DNA from: Panopea generosa
Lineage: Eukaryota; Mollusca; Bivalvia; Adapedonta; Hiatellidae
DNA length: 64,000 bases
Assembly (NCBI GenBank): GCA_029582155.1
Contig: CM055911.1
Span: 53,288,888 to 53,352,887, forward strand
Reading direction: 5' to 3'
The notes below the pieces were generated by a model. The model was not told the origin of the DNA, ran no database searches, and saw only the letters and a list, made by a program, of their open reading frames with translations. Positions 24,518-36,278 of this stretch are shown piece after piece. Each line of letters opens with the position of its first letter. Position 1 is the first letter of the stretch. Both the position numbers and the translations under genes were made by a program.

Positions 24518-24693
24518 CAGTCAAACCTGTGTAAGCGACCACCTGTATAACAGCCACTTGCCTTTAGCAGCCACGTTTGCCATTTCCCATGCCTATGTTA
24601 AAATAACAAATTAACTTGTATTAATCAACAACCTGTCTTATAAGATCAATTTTGTGCCTTCCCTTGACTGGCTGTTTAATACAGGTTTGACAG
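24518..24693. mobile_element. MITE family 1, copy 3
   Basis: It begins CAGTCAAACCTGTGTAAGCG after TA, has AACAACCTGTCTTATAAGAT and CCTTGACTGGCTG inside, and ends ACAGGTTTGACAG. The ends form an inverted repeat of about 13 bp. Size and TA-flanked ends suggest a Tc1/mariner-like non-autonomous element, but no transposase is present to prove it. Confidence 0.85.
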
Positions 24694-24935
24694 CATATAA
24701 CATCATCATTCGGAGAACCAGTATTAAAAGCCGTGTTAAATGAAAATTCCTCTTTTTTTATTTATATCTAATCATGTTATTGACCTATGATTCCTATGTT
24801 TTGTAATTTGTATCTCTGTTTCTCTATCTTCGGTCATTTTTCATCTTCCTATTTAGGGTATGCCTGTCTTTCTTCAATACATTAATTCCCCTCCATTTTT
24901 CGATCATTTGGCTATAACCATATAACAGTAATTAT

Positions 24936-25114
24936 ACAGCCAAACCTGTGTGAGCGGTCACCTCTTTTAAGCAGTCACTTGTCTTAATCAGCCACAGTTG
25001 CTATTTCCCGTTTCCATGCTTTAAGAGCAAATTAACCTGCATAAAACAACAACCTGTCTTAAAAGGCCAGTTTTGCTCATTCCCTTCACTGACTGCTTAA
25101 GACAGGTTTGATGG
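24936..25114. mobile_element. MITE family 1, copy 4
   Basis: It runs from CAGCCAAACCTGTGTGAGCG to GACAGGTTTGATGG, flanked by TA on each side. It lies 242 bp from copy 3 in the same orientation. Confidence 0.85.
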
Positions 25115-25771
25115 TATAATATTATTCTCATGTCTGTTATGTTTTCCGCCGTGCAAGAAAGTATGTACTATTTGTTGTTTTTTACCAGATTTACATAAAT
25201 AATTTTAGGTTTGTTTTCTTATTTTTTTCGTATTTCCATCTTGATTTTGTTCTGTGTTTGTTTGCTTTGCTTTTTTTGCCACAGAGTATTTATGCTTTGC
25301 CGATATGCATCACAAGTTTAACTTAGCTAACGATCTGATTAAACATTCATATCCATGTTTTGTGGCAACTGCATATGATTCTAATATAGCTATATACAGT
25401 AAATAACGAAGAACGTTAACATGTCATATTTCAAACAAACGAAAAACACATAAAATGCACATCTAAAAATATAGCATAACACTTTTTTATAAATCAAGTA
25501 AAACCGTATAATCAACATAGTTATTTTCCAGATGAACGATCATTTTTATTTTACTTTTCGCACATTTTATGTCTTTCACATCTTTGCATGGTCATTATTT
25601 TATAGTTCATCTCTTTCATGAATCCCCATAAAGTTAGTTATAAGCTTTACGGTAAGTGCACAGTTTAAGTCCTCTTTCGAAGGCTTATTACCCTCTTTTC
25701 TTTGTTAAAAATAAAACTACAAATACAGAATAACGTGCGTATACGCGTATACAACCTTCCTGGCCTCCATG
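25115..25771. other. No gene recognised; possible 3' flank of the minus-strand CDS
   Basis: AT-rich sequence. A TTTATT near 25547 reads AATAAA on the minus strand, about 220 bp after the stop of the 92-codon frame, so it could be its polyadenylation signal. Nothing else was recognised. Confidence 0.4.
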
Positions 25772-26050
25772 TCACCGTTTTGGAATGTTCTTTGCGTTAC
25801 ATAATACATCCACAATCTCTCCGTTGTCGTTCTCCACAACTAATGCTAGAATCGTTCCTCTAGAATATGGATAATCGTCTACTTCATTCTTAGCATTTGT
25901 TAACGCGTGCTTTCTTGCTACATCACGGTTTTCGAACCAATCACTTACCACTTCCGCCTTTTCAATGAAGCCCCCGGTACCAGCCATGAATTCTACAGCC
26001 CATCTGAATTTGTTCGAATTTGCGGTTTGACATTCCATTTTTGACGACAT
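25772..26050 (-). CDS. Small hypothetical protein, 92 aa
   Basis: I do not recognise the family. The open frame extends upstream to a GTG at 26110, but the first ATG is at 26048..26050 (MSSKMECQ), with A at -3, so I take that as the start. The protein has even, non-repetitive composition unlike the chance frames nearby: a strand-like FRWAVEFMAG, a Gly-rich turn, an amphipathic helix candidate RDVARKHALTNAKNEVDD, then TILALVVENDNGEIVDVL, which looks like a beta hairpin. There is no signal peptide or membrane segment. A TATA-like box lies about 140 bp upstream and an AATAAA about 220 bp downstream. It could be a one-exon gene, one exon of a larger gene, or a retrocopy. The reality of the frame is more certain than its function. 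Confidence 0.55.
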   Translation of the reverse strand: MSSKMECQTANSNKFRWAVEFMAGTGGFIEKAEVVSDWFENRDVARKHALTNAKNEVDDYPYSRGTILALVVENDNGEIVDVLCNAKNIPKR

Positions 26051-26187
26051 AGTTATGTTACACGAAACTTGTATAGTTATAGCAATCTGATAACTTCGAG
26101 TTGTTTTCACTTTTACCTTTCAATAACGTTCTCCTATTCCAACGACTGTTTATGCATATAATTAACAGGACAATCTATAGATATTTC

Positions 26188-26199
26188 CTTTTTTATAGT
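26188..26199 (-). promoter_or_regulatory. TATA-like box upstream of the 92-aa frame
   Basis: The minus strand reads CTATAAAAAAGG here, about 140 bp upstream of the chosen ATG. A start site near 26160 would leave a 5' leader of about 110 nt. In AT-rich DNA such a match occurs often by chance, so this only adds weight to the gene call. Confidence 0.25.
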
Positions 26200-26249
26200 C
26201 ACAATAATGATCACATACCGTAACGAATACTATTTTTTTTTTTTTTTAT

Positions 26250-29200
26250 TAAAACCACGTTTTGTTGTTTTCAGAAATAAGAAAAGTCTTCCTCCTACAA
26301 AACCGGGTTCGGAAACATAATTAAAAAACAAATACGCTGATTTTGATTGCTTGCCTACTAACGCAACCGTAGCAGAAGTATTTATTACCGACGGTCAATA
26401 TAAGCCTGTTTAAACATGTGTACACCAAATGTCCACTTTTACATCAATAGTTTAACTGCTAATTCAATAATGGTGATTGTATTTTCAACGCTGTCCTTAT
26501 AATCGAATACAACAGTTTTATTATACTTAACACTTCACTATTTTGCTACGTTTTTGTATTGACAATCTTGATTGTATGTTACTTTAACTATGTTCCTTTA
26601 ATTTTCAATTACTGCTTTAATTCTTAGTATAAGATTCTAACTCTTTCACGTATGCAGCTAACGGTCCTGTGATATATTGTAATTAGTTTGTTCCTTATAT
26701 CATTAAGCTATTTTACAGTATCTGGCGTATCGTTAAATTTGCAATAAATTTCACCACATTGACCTTTATTCACATACACATTTTTCAATCCAGATCTCGT
26801 ATATCTCTTTCTGTGTATCCCGCAGCACTGCCGTTTTCGATCGTAACAATACACTGTCTATATCGTTTATCCCGTTAACAATTTAATTTATCAGTGTCAC
26901 GTTTTCAAACCGATTCATGCATGCTTAATATGCTCATATTGATAAAATTCCTATTATCTTTTTCAACGAATTTCGACGTTCAAGTATGCAACGGTAGATT
27001 AAAGTGATGTGTACTGTGCGACACTGCGGTGTGATATTGTATCTGTATGTATATGCAATAACAATACGTTTTATTTAAATCTACAATTTCCAATAATACA
27101 CATTTGATCGGATTTCGGATTTCGGTGGTTTAACTTTTACAAAATATATCTATAAAAGGGGAATTAGAAGTCAATTGTAGACCATTACGACTTTGATAAG
27201 TACTTATAACACCTAACTGTATAACATGGTACAATCTATAGCTACTAGTATTGTTATAGGTAATGTGACGAGATTTTTAAGTCGTTTTCGTTTTGTTCAC
27301 TTTGTATGTCGTTCTCCGATCAGAATAATTCTCAAACCCGGTAACCTCTGTTTAATCGAATAGATCTGAAATAAACAAAATGAATAGGTTAGAAATTTAA
27401 ATATTTAAATGCAAGAAATATCAATAGATAAAATGTCATATTGATGTACCATTTTTTATACCACTGGTGCCGACAACAGTGTTTGAACTGATTCCCCGTC
27501 GTTCCGCTAATGACACTTTTGCATATGCAGTTTGTCAATTCAGTTCCCGCTTTATTTTAATTACTTTTGGTAGGACTGTACATCGTGAGATAGATTTTTT
27601 TGACGTTTTATAAAAAAAAATATTCATGTTGAATTTGAAGACTAAACTTCTTCTTTTTAAATATACACATTTAGATATTCCTTCCATTGATACTTTTTTC
27701 AATATACACAGAAATATAAGCTTGCATATTGAGTTCCGACTTCCCCGAATATATAAATGCAGTCGATTTGTCATTGTAAAATGACGTTATATTGAGACGT
27801 TACGTCAACCTCACATGATATGTTTTGCCAACTCGTTTAATGAATTCAACATTAAATTACCTATCATGTTAGATCCACAATATATTTTGGGAGATTGAGA
27901 TATCTATCTATCATCTTCAACTTGGTGATAGAACTGTGAAATATTATTCTACAGTTAAATATCCTTAATAAGATTTAGTTAAAATAACATAGTATCAATC
28001 TTATGTATTTTGTTATACAGCAAAGAACGGTTTAAAATAGTAACCTCTACTAAACCACTTTCCATCAGTGTACTTATATAGTGTACCGGGCTACATCGGA
28101 CACAAACTTTATTATTTCATTTCTGCTTTACCATTGTTTACCCAGCTTTCAGTACTTTAAGTATTTGATAAATTACTGATAGAGAAAACCCCGGAAAAAA
28201 TGCATATGACCTTATATATCGTTTTGATAAAAAAAAAAAATAATTTAAAAATTATTAGACAGGAACTCGGTTATGACATACGAGTGTTTGATACACAATA
28301 ATATAAAAACTATTTTATTTAGTTTATATTGTAATTTATAACTATAATAAAACAATACGGACACGTCGGGTAAATTTCCGAAATACATTATCAGAATATT
28401 GTAAGCGATATCTATAAATTTAGTAAAGATATTTCATTAATGATTTTGTAAATATGTAACTATGATTATTGTTATTTGTAGGATCATTTAATAAATACAT
28501 TTTCATACATAATTTAAAACTGTAAATACCTTAGTTCGATAATGTGATTTTAACTACACTCGGTGTGTCCTTATCATATCAGTATTTTTCTAGGTACAAG
28601 CGATAGTAAACTGTGGCAATTTAGATTATGTAAACTATAAGATAAAGATGCATGATAATTAGATTCGTAGTTCTATTTTGCGATGCAGTTTTTGCAATCT
28701 TTAAATGCAGAAATGTTTACAGGAATTTAGTCAGGACTTTATGACTTATCCTATGCACACAGGCTAGACTAAAATAGTTACAACTTATTTTGTGACCTAT
28801 CAAATAAGTCACGTGATTTTATTTTTACTTCTATTTGATCCATCATCTTGATTAACATGTGATTGTTGTATAATTTTTTTCTTCTTAGAAAGAGCCTGAA
28901 TGACGATGTGAAGATGGCCAAGCATTTTTTAAGTGCTGTATACTATTTAGAATGGTAATTTTGTTTCCAATCCGATAAAAATATCGATTTTGTCATTTGA
29001 AATAATAAATCATTTGGATTTTATTTATTTATAATCATGAGATGTTTTGTAGCCATTCAAAAGTAATATTAGTTTTTAGACATTTATAACGTTTTGCTCC
29101 TGATATAGTACCTTTAAAAGCGAATGAAATATTCTGAAAGACGATTTTGTTTCTCACATTTACAAAACGATTTTGATTAGGTGGGTTGCAATAATGCTAA

Positions 29201-29384
29201 AACTATGTCGTTTAAACTGATGGTTTGTTTATTAAAATAAGTTAGTTTCATATTCAGAATTCGATAAAATCCTCGTTCATTTGGGTCGTTTTGTTCGATA
29301 ATCTTCCAAAAATGTATAGATGTATCGCTGAATTATATCGCTATTAATAACAAATTGTTACGATTTAGGCCGAGTCTCGCGGCA
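26250..29384. other. No gene recognised
   Basis: Three kilobases of AT-rich sequence with frequent stops. A T-run lies just upstream near 26230..26248 and an A-run near 28228. A 79-codon minus frame (27535..27774) is Lys/Ile-rich with no recognisable motif and looks like chance. Introns of an unseen gene cannot be excluded. Confidence 0.4.
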
Positions 29385-29460
29385 ATTGCAGTATCTCTCG
29401 ATCATTTCCGCATAACGTAAGAAATAACGTAAGTATACGGAAAGTATCGAGCGATGTTCT
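29385..29460. repeat. Imperfect inverted repeat in a less AT-rich patch
   Basis: CTCGATCATTTCCGCATA on the left and TATACGGAAAGTATCGAG on the right are imperfect reverse complements separated by CGTAAG/CGTAAGT-containing sequence. A second short stem, CCGATG with CATCGG, follows near 29490. The patch is richer in CpG than its surroundings and contains an inverted CCAAT (GATTGG). Confidence 0.6.
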
Positions 29461-30205
29461 GATTGGACGTATGGCTCCTCGGGTTTTGCCGATGTCCTTC
29501 ATCGGAACGAGGCGATCAATGGTCTTTGCATGTTTTTGGTTCTTTTTGAAGGTAAAGATATGGTAATTAGTTTGGTCGTGTTCATACTTTAGGTCAAATA
29601 AGCATGGGATTTATAGGGAGGCAGGAATAAACCCTGCTTTAATATAACTAAACAAGCATGGTTCGGAAGTTAACACATGACATGAAATCGCGAATACCAT
29701 CGCAGCTTGGCATTCTTGAGTGTTTTCCGTTTCATTAATGGGAAATACATCATTGGGCGACTGAACTAACACCTTCGCACGCGTGTTTACACGGAAGTGT
29801 TGGTTTGTAATATGACAAAGAGACTACCAAAGTTACCGCCGTGCTGTCTAATGACGTCTTTACACGGAACGAATAACTGGCATGCTGGGACACGGAATCA
29901 CTGATATATTAAATCAATAGAAAGTTACCGATCGATATCGATCAGCGGGTCACAACAACATGATTCTATCTTAATGTTGATATAAATTGATCACTCTTTT
30001 TCGTCTATTTATGAATAACAACCCCGCTATGTCCCGACCTGGGGAAAACAATATTTATACAGATACTTTGGTTCGAATGAGGAACTTAGTTCTTTATTCA
30101 ATGGAAATAGCTTAATGAATTTTTAAGTTATTTATGTTATTTTTGTTGTAATGGTGGTTTCTTTTGAATGTTACTCCTCCAGTCGGCCGCGGTTCTTAAT
30201 ATCTT
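29461..30205. other. No gene recognised
   Basis: Mixed AT-rich sequence. Several CG-containing patches (29470..29900) lack a frame longer than chance. Confidence 0.4.
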
Positions 30206-30211
30206 GTTAAA

Positions 30212-30360
30212 CAGTCAAACCTGTGTAAAAAGCCACATCTGTTATGCAACCACTTGTTAAAATGTCCATTTTTAAAACAAACCTGTATTAAGCACTCACC
30301 AACCTTAAAACGATGACATTTGGTATCTCCCCAAAGCAGTTGCTTAAAGGGAGGAGTATA
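30212..30360. mobile_element. MITE family 1, copy 5, diverged
   Basis: It begins CAGTCAAACCTGTGTAAAAA and has GCAACCACTTG, CCTGTATTAAGCA and GCAGTTGCTTAAAGGGAGGA. The right inverted end is eroded. Confidence 0.65.
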
Positions 30361-30784
30361 CAAGATAAAATGCTATAAATGTCTTGAAAAATAAAATAAT
30401 TTATAAACTGGACAAAAATCATCTCATTATCACAAATAGATAAAAAACGAATGATTTAGGATATCAAATCCAACGAAACGTGACAAAATCGAAGTGGTTT
30501 CAATCGGAGTGGTATACTTGAAATGAAATCCCCATTCTACAAATAGGCAGCACGTACGTACTGCTTGACGATCTTTTCGTCGTCATTCGGACTCTTTTTA
30601 AGAAGAAACAATGTTTTTATCACGTGGACACCTGTCTGGTGTATCAAAATGAAATCAAAATGTAATCACATGACTCATTTAAAACGCAATAATATATGTA
30701 GCAATTTAATCGAAAAATCTATTCTAGCGGGTAGCCAAAGTTAGGAAACCCCTTTAAAATGTTATTTTGACATGTTTATATATA

Positions 30785-30951
30785 CAGTCGAACCTGTCTT
30801 AAGCAGCCAGTCAAGGGAGGAGTAATAGTGGCATTTTAAGACAGGTTATTGCCTAATACAGATGAATTTGTTCTTAAAGCATAGAAACAGCAAATAGTAA
30901 ATGTGGCTGCTTAAGACAAGTGGCTGCTTAATAGAGGTGACCGCTTGACTG
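30785..30951. mobile_element. MITE family 1, copy 6, opposite orientation
   Basis: It runs from CAGTCGAACCTGTCTTAAGC to GTGACCGCTTGACTG, flanked by TA on both sides, about 167 bp. It is inverted relative to the copies at 24.5 and 24.9 kb: CAGCCAGTCAAGGGAGGAG is now at the left. It is the clearest copy for defining both ends. Confidence 0.85.
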
Positions 30952-32371
30952 TATATCCAATTTTGAAAAATCCTGACATACTCCCTTTGAGACAAGTTTG
31001 ACTGAATATGGCCAAAGACGTGCAGTAATAACCTAATCCATCTTCATAGCCTAATTTTGCTCAAAGTTTCATGCAAACCGATCCTAAATCATCGTTCATA
31101 TATGACTCATCCTAATCTATCTTCTGTTTAAAGTCCCCATTTTCAGATCGTTAATTTGGATCCAATCTTAATCACGTGGATAAAATCAATTGATTCATTA
31201 TCCGCGTTTTAATGGAAGTACTTTCCTTTTCATTAAGAGAAATAAAATGAATGGCAAACAATTACTTGAACATAAAATCAGCAAGACGATTAATAAAAAC
31301 AAAACGTTGTGCAAAATACGCTGAAACACTGACACAAACACTATCCTCATGAAATATGATTCAACAGAATGGAGTTGATCTTTTATTTTCTTCCCCAGTT
31401 CCCGTTAAAAGCCTTTGATGGTATCAAAAATAGGATATTCTCATCTTGACAGCGCAGAGCAGTGCGACTCTTTGAAGTACGAGACTCGTTTAAAATACCA
31501 TTTCCGCAGCAGTATCACGGCCATGCATTTGGCCATTTATACCAGTTGACAACGTGCGTACTTGGGCATATTTCAACATACCATGTTTGTGGTGGTTTTG
31601 TTTTCATACATTACAAAATGTTCACGATCAGGATATCTATTTCTTGTTTAATTTGTAATTACACATTTCAAAATACTGTTATAAAGACACGCGCATGACA
31701 CTGGCAATAGCTTGTTAATGGCGAATGGTCGTAACTATTGCTTAGTAATATAACGACCGGCGTTTTCCATAAAAAAAGACAAGTTTCGCAATTTCGCAAT
31801 TATCACGAAAAGTCGCTTTAGATAATAAAAAATGATTTCATTTTAAATGCATAATCATAAGGAATCTCTAATTACCCTTTTTATCTAAAATACCTTACGC
31901 GTTGTCCTACTTTCTCAGCCAATAAAATCGTTCAGATCTTTCAAAATACATTTACGTCGGTTAAAAGTGTTGTTGAAACATCCATATAACTTCTAACCTA
32001 TGCAATGTAAGAAATTCAAAATCCGTCAAAACATATTAAGATAATATTATAATCGGAGTAAAAACGTGAATTTGAAATGGAATTCAAATTCTAAAAATAA
32101 ATATCACGCAAGCACGGTTTGACGACCTTCACCCCATCATGTGTATACATGTACAATTATGAAAGTAGCTCAGAAGAAAGTCTACAGATTTTGTGAACCT
32201 GTCTGCCTTTAATCGATCGTTTATGTGACAATATAACAATCTAAATACATATGCACAACCTTATGGCAATATGGGCTCAGTGAGTATATCTTACGCATTA
32301 GACAAAGATTGGGTTTTATCACGTGTGGATCCTCACTATAATTGCAAATACTACATAATTACAATTATTAT
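30952..32371. other. No gene recognised
   Basis: AT-rich sequence. A 78-codon plus frame (31462..31698) has no recognisable domain and no supporting signals. I treat it as chance. Confidence 0.4.
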
Positions 32372-32956
32372 TGTAAATAGTACAGGCAAATCTACAAATA
32401 AATAGTACATGTGAAATCTACAAGTAAATAGTACATGTGAAATCTACAAGTAAATACTATAGTGAAATCTACAAGTAAATAGTACATGTGAAATCTACAA
32501 GTAAATAGTATAGTGAAATCTACAAGTAAATAGTACATATGAAAACTACAACTACTATTGTAAATAGTACAGGTCAAATCTACAAGTAAATAGTACATGT
32601 GTAATCTACAACTACAATTGTAAAAAGTACATTTGTAATCTACAACTACTATTGTAAATAGTACATGTGTAATCTACACGAACTATTATAAATTATACAT
32701 GTGGAATCTACAAGTAAATAGTACATGTGTAATCTACAACTACAATTTTAAAAAATACATGACTGAGTAATCTTCAAGAACTATTGTAAATAGTACATGT
32801 GTAATCTACACGAACTATTATAAATAATACATGTGAAATCTACAAATAAATAGTACATGCGAAAACTACAATTACTATTGTAAATAGTACATGTGTAATA
32901 TACAAGTATTATTGTAAATAGTTCATGTGAAATCTACAATTACTATTGTAAAGACG
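32372..32956. repeat. 26-34-bp tandem array
   Basis: About 20 units built on AATAGTACATGTGAAATCTA then CAAGTAAA (26 bp). A longer form inserts CTACTATTGTAAA. The short and long forms are partly interspersed. A minus-strand frame rich in FHMYYLLVD is a repeat translation. Confidence 0.92.
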
Positions 32957-33930
32957 TTGGTAAAAATACTAAGTGTCATTTTACAAGCTTGTTATCTTGA
33001 TTATCCACATGAACATTCAAAACAATGAAACCCGGGACCCGTTGTTCATCTGACTAATTATTCACAATGAACGCACCTGGTATTGCATGTTTTCATCAAG
33101 TGCTCTCCCACAATCTCACGCGACATCTTGCGCACATTCTTCTATCTCATTCTATTACAGTTTACGATTCACATGCCCAACTCCTCCTCGGAGATAAATA
33201 TTTCTATTGTTTCGTGTGTCATTAAGTCTGCTAATTAGAGTTGTATACGTGCTGATAGAATGGACTAGCGGACTAAGATCGTTATTGCCCAGTGTTGGTG
33301 CGTAGGTGGCATTGTCCTTCCTCAGTAAATATGTAAATGTTACCAGAAAAAATGAAAAATATATGAAATATGGCTATCTATTTAGTTTGTCAATTATTTT
33401 ATCAACTCGTAACAAGTTTGTTGTTTTTTTTAAGGTACAAATGTCATTTCTGAACATGACTTGCTTGTTTGAGGTTTAATTTTCAATTGATTATAAGTAG
33501 ACGTTTTATTATTCTATATTATACAACTAACATATAATGAAAGTATTGAAGGGTAACAATTCTATTGTTTAAAACTAAATAAAATAACATACACACAAGA
33601 GATAACAGGAATATATAGTTTCTTGTTTTCTGATGTGACTATACAACTACTAATTCCTGTTTTGTGCTATGTTTGGATACCTGGCAAAGAATGACCATGA
33701 ACGCATACAACGACATCAACTGATGGTCAACTGTACATGTAACAGGCATAAATAGACGAAAGAAAACTTAGTCTTGATAAAAATTAAATCTCAAACCAAT
33801 AAGGCAGCTTAATATAACGTATATGTAATCAATGACAAAGCGAATGGGCTATATTTATAGTGATTAACTTTATTTAGATTGCAAAAAAATGTTGGTATTT
33901 AACAGTAACAGAAAACATATTTCAAAACAA
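32957..33930. other. No gene recognised
   Basis: AT-rich sequence with no frame, tRNA-like sequence or dispersed repeat that I could match. Confidence 0.45.
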
Positions 33931-34528
33931 CAATTACAGCGTAATAGCAATATAGCGTTATAGCAATTACAGCGTTATAGCAAGTATAGCGTTATAACAA
34001 TTACAGTGTTATAGCAATTACAGTGTTATAGCAATGACAGCGTTATAGCAAGTATAGCGTTATAACAATAACAGTGTTATAGCAATTACAGTGTTATAGT
34101 AACTACATTGTTATAACAATTACAGCGTAATAGCAATCACAGCGTTATACAAATTACAGTGTTATACCAATTACAGTGTTATAGCAATTACAGCGTTATA
34201 GCAATTACAGTGTTATGGCAACTACATTGTTATAACAATTTCAGTGTTATAGAAATTACAGCATTATACCAATTAAAGCGTTATAGCAATTACAGTGTTA
34301 AAGCAACTACAGTGTTATAACAGTAACAGTGTTATAGCAATTACAGTGTTAAAGCAACTATATTGTTATAACAATATCAGAGTTATAGCAATTACAGTGT
34401 TATAGCAACAACATTGTTATAACAATTACAGTGTTATAGCAATTACAGCGTTATAGCAATTACATCGTTATAGCAATTACAGCGTTATTTCAGTTACATT
34501 GTTATAGCAATAACTGCACTATAGCTTA
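33931..34528. repeat. 17-bp tandem array, about 35 units
   Basis: The unit is CAGTGTTATAGCAATTA or its CAGCG variant. Decayed units occur at the right end (TAACTGCACTATAGC). The unit length is close to constant at 17 with occasional 18. Confidence 0.93.
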
Positions 34529-34684
34529 TTCACCGTTTAAGCAAATGTTGGGTTATAATTGATTTGTTTTATACATTTATGAGGCGAATTTTCAAATACA
34601 TGTAGACGATTTCATAGATAAAACAGGTGAATGTTGAACATTTGTGGTAAACATTAAACCTCCATTTAAAAGTGTTATTGTTAT

Positions 34685-34913
34685 TGAATGGGACTCAACG
34701 CTTTGTTCAACATATTTCAGGTATAATATGGCATATCTAGTTTTGTTTGTGGAGGAAGACCTCAGAATGAATCTGAGTAGAACCACCGTCCTTCCGCACG
34801 TAGCTGGCAAATTTTGTCACATAAAGTTTGTGGAGAGAGCAAAACTTGAACCTACAACATAAGCAGTGAGATATTGAGACGGCACCTTAGACAACTCGGC
34901 CAGGGAAGACCCC
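34685..34913 (-). mobile_element. Class II tRNA-derived SINE (family L)
   Basis: Collinear with 23424..23661: GGAGGAAGACCTCAGAATGA, GTAGAACCACCGTCCTTCCG, a B-box remnant AACTTGAACCTACAAC and the head GACAACTCGGCCAGGGAAGA. The A box is damaged. A 72-codon plus frame over it shares EEDLRMNL with the copy at 23.5 kb only because both are the same SINE. Confidence 0.75.
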
Positions 34914-35438
34914 ATTCTTCCATTTCAATGAAAACCAAACAAGGTCGATGCGTTTTACAATAATTATAAGACAGTCTAAACATTTATCAGACTTCGCGTC
35001 ATGCATCAACCATTTTCATTTGAGCAAATCATCTAACTGGCAAAAACACAGTCGACGTTAGAAAAAACGGAATTGCATAAAATTGCTTTGGCATTTGTGC
35101 TTTCATACCAGTGACTTTATGTCGAAATTTTCTTTCTAAAAAGTATAAATCGTTCAGCAGTTATGAAAGTAAGCCGTTGCGAAATCCATATAACTTGTAT
35201 CAAATATCTGCCTAACATTGATAACATACTTGTGAAATGGTCGAACAAGGAAGCGACAGCGAAACACTCACTTAGCGATGCGGGTTTTGTCGGCTGATTT
35301 ACGGGGAAATTACCTTAATGGCTATAATAGCGTCTGGAATTGCAAAGTATTTCGCAATCCGGCCGTGTAGAGGCGTGTTCAATGAAATGTACAATAATTT
35401 TCTGACACTTACTTGGTGTTATTTAGCGTAATCTAAGG
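34914..35438. other. No gene recognised
   Basis: AT-rich sequence with no supported feature. Confidence 0.45.
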
Positions 35439-35681
35439 TGGTATTTACATACCATTCTTAAGAATATTCTAAGACTTGAACTCAAGAATGAAATTTGAAA
35501 AACACACCTAAAGACTATTGTTTCTGGTGAAATTTGCAGGCGTGTTGAGACACCTAATATATAGTCAGATTAACTATTATAATTATTCTATCTGTCATGG
35601 TAAACTAGATATCTAAGGTTGAAATTTGGATTTTCAAGCTCAAGTCTAAGAATATTCTCAAGAATGGTTGGTGAATACGAC
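35439..35681. mobile_element. MITE with about 45-bp terminal inverted repeats
   Basis: The left end GTGGTATTTACATACCATTC, continuing through TTAAGAATATTCTAAGACTT, is matched on the opposite strand by the right end, which reads GTCGTATTCACCAACCATTC and TTGAGAATATTCTTAGACTT. The length is about 243 bp, and the inside has no coding capacity. It is a non-autonomous DNA element of unassigned superfamily. Confidence 0.85.
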
Positions 35682-35792
35682 CCCCGGCGTTTCCCTTATC
35701 CTTTCAGTATAGTATGTATGCGATAAGAATCGGATCGATGTCGAAATCTGCAGCGGGGTAGAAAACAATCCAAATGATTGTCAAGTCCATTT

Positions 35793-36040
35793 TGACATTT
35801 TTGTCATGTTCATATTTCTGGTTATATCATCAACATGTGTGGTTCCGGTGTTCCCATGGTGATAAATACGTGATGACGAGAATGGGACAACGGTAACTCG
35901 TGCATTTCATAAGAGATGAAACATTGAGAATTGAATAAAATTTGATAAAAATATGCAAATCTTCTGGTATCAATGCTCTACATTCAATCTATGCTTCCGT
36001 CAATTTTGTTGATATATTTTTCCCAAATTTATTAGCCGGG
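35793..36040. repeat. Dispersed repeat D2, copy 2
   Basis: Matches 6690..6900 in order: TTTTTGTCATGTTCAT, GGTTATAT, GTGATGACGAGAATGGGA and the later TTTTGTTGATA. Divergence is high. Confidence 0.4.
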
Positions 36041-36278
36041 ATTTATGGCAAATCCACAACCCTGCTGATGTCGTCATGATCAAGCGTTTCAGTCTGTATA
36101 ACCGCCAAAATAATCATACGCGACAGGCACTATTTTAATTTATCAAATTTTCTTTTTTTTCAAGTAATATATATGAAGCAAATCAAACAATACAACTATA
36201 TTGTTGGTATTATATTATGCAATTTGAAAAATATGAAATAAACATAACGCTAAAATAATATCTATCAGATTAGCATTG

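Noticed and set aside
25772-26110. A 112-aa version of the minus-strand protein starting at 26110
   Set aside because: The first codon is GTG, not ATG. The first ATG in frame is at 26048..26050, with a better start context.
23483-34862. Two small proteins sharing VEEDLRMNL and RTTV motifs (23483..23689 and 34644..34862)
   Set aside because: Both are plus-strand readings of the same minus-strand SINE (family L), so the shared peptide reflects SINE copies and not a protein family.
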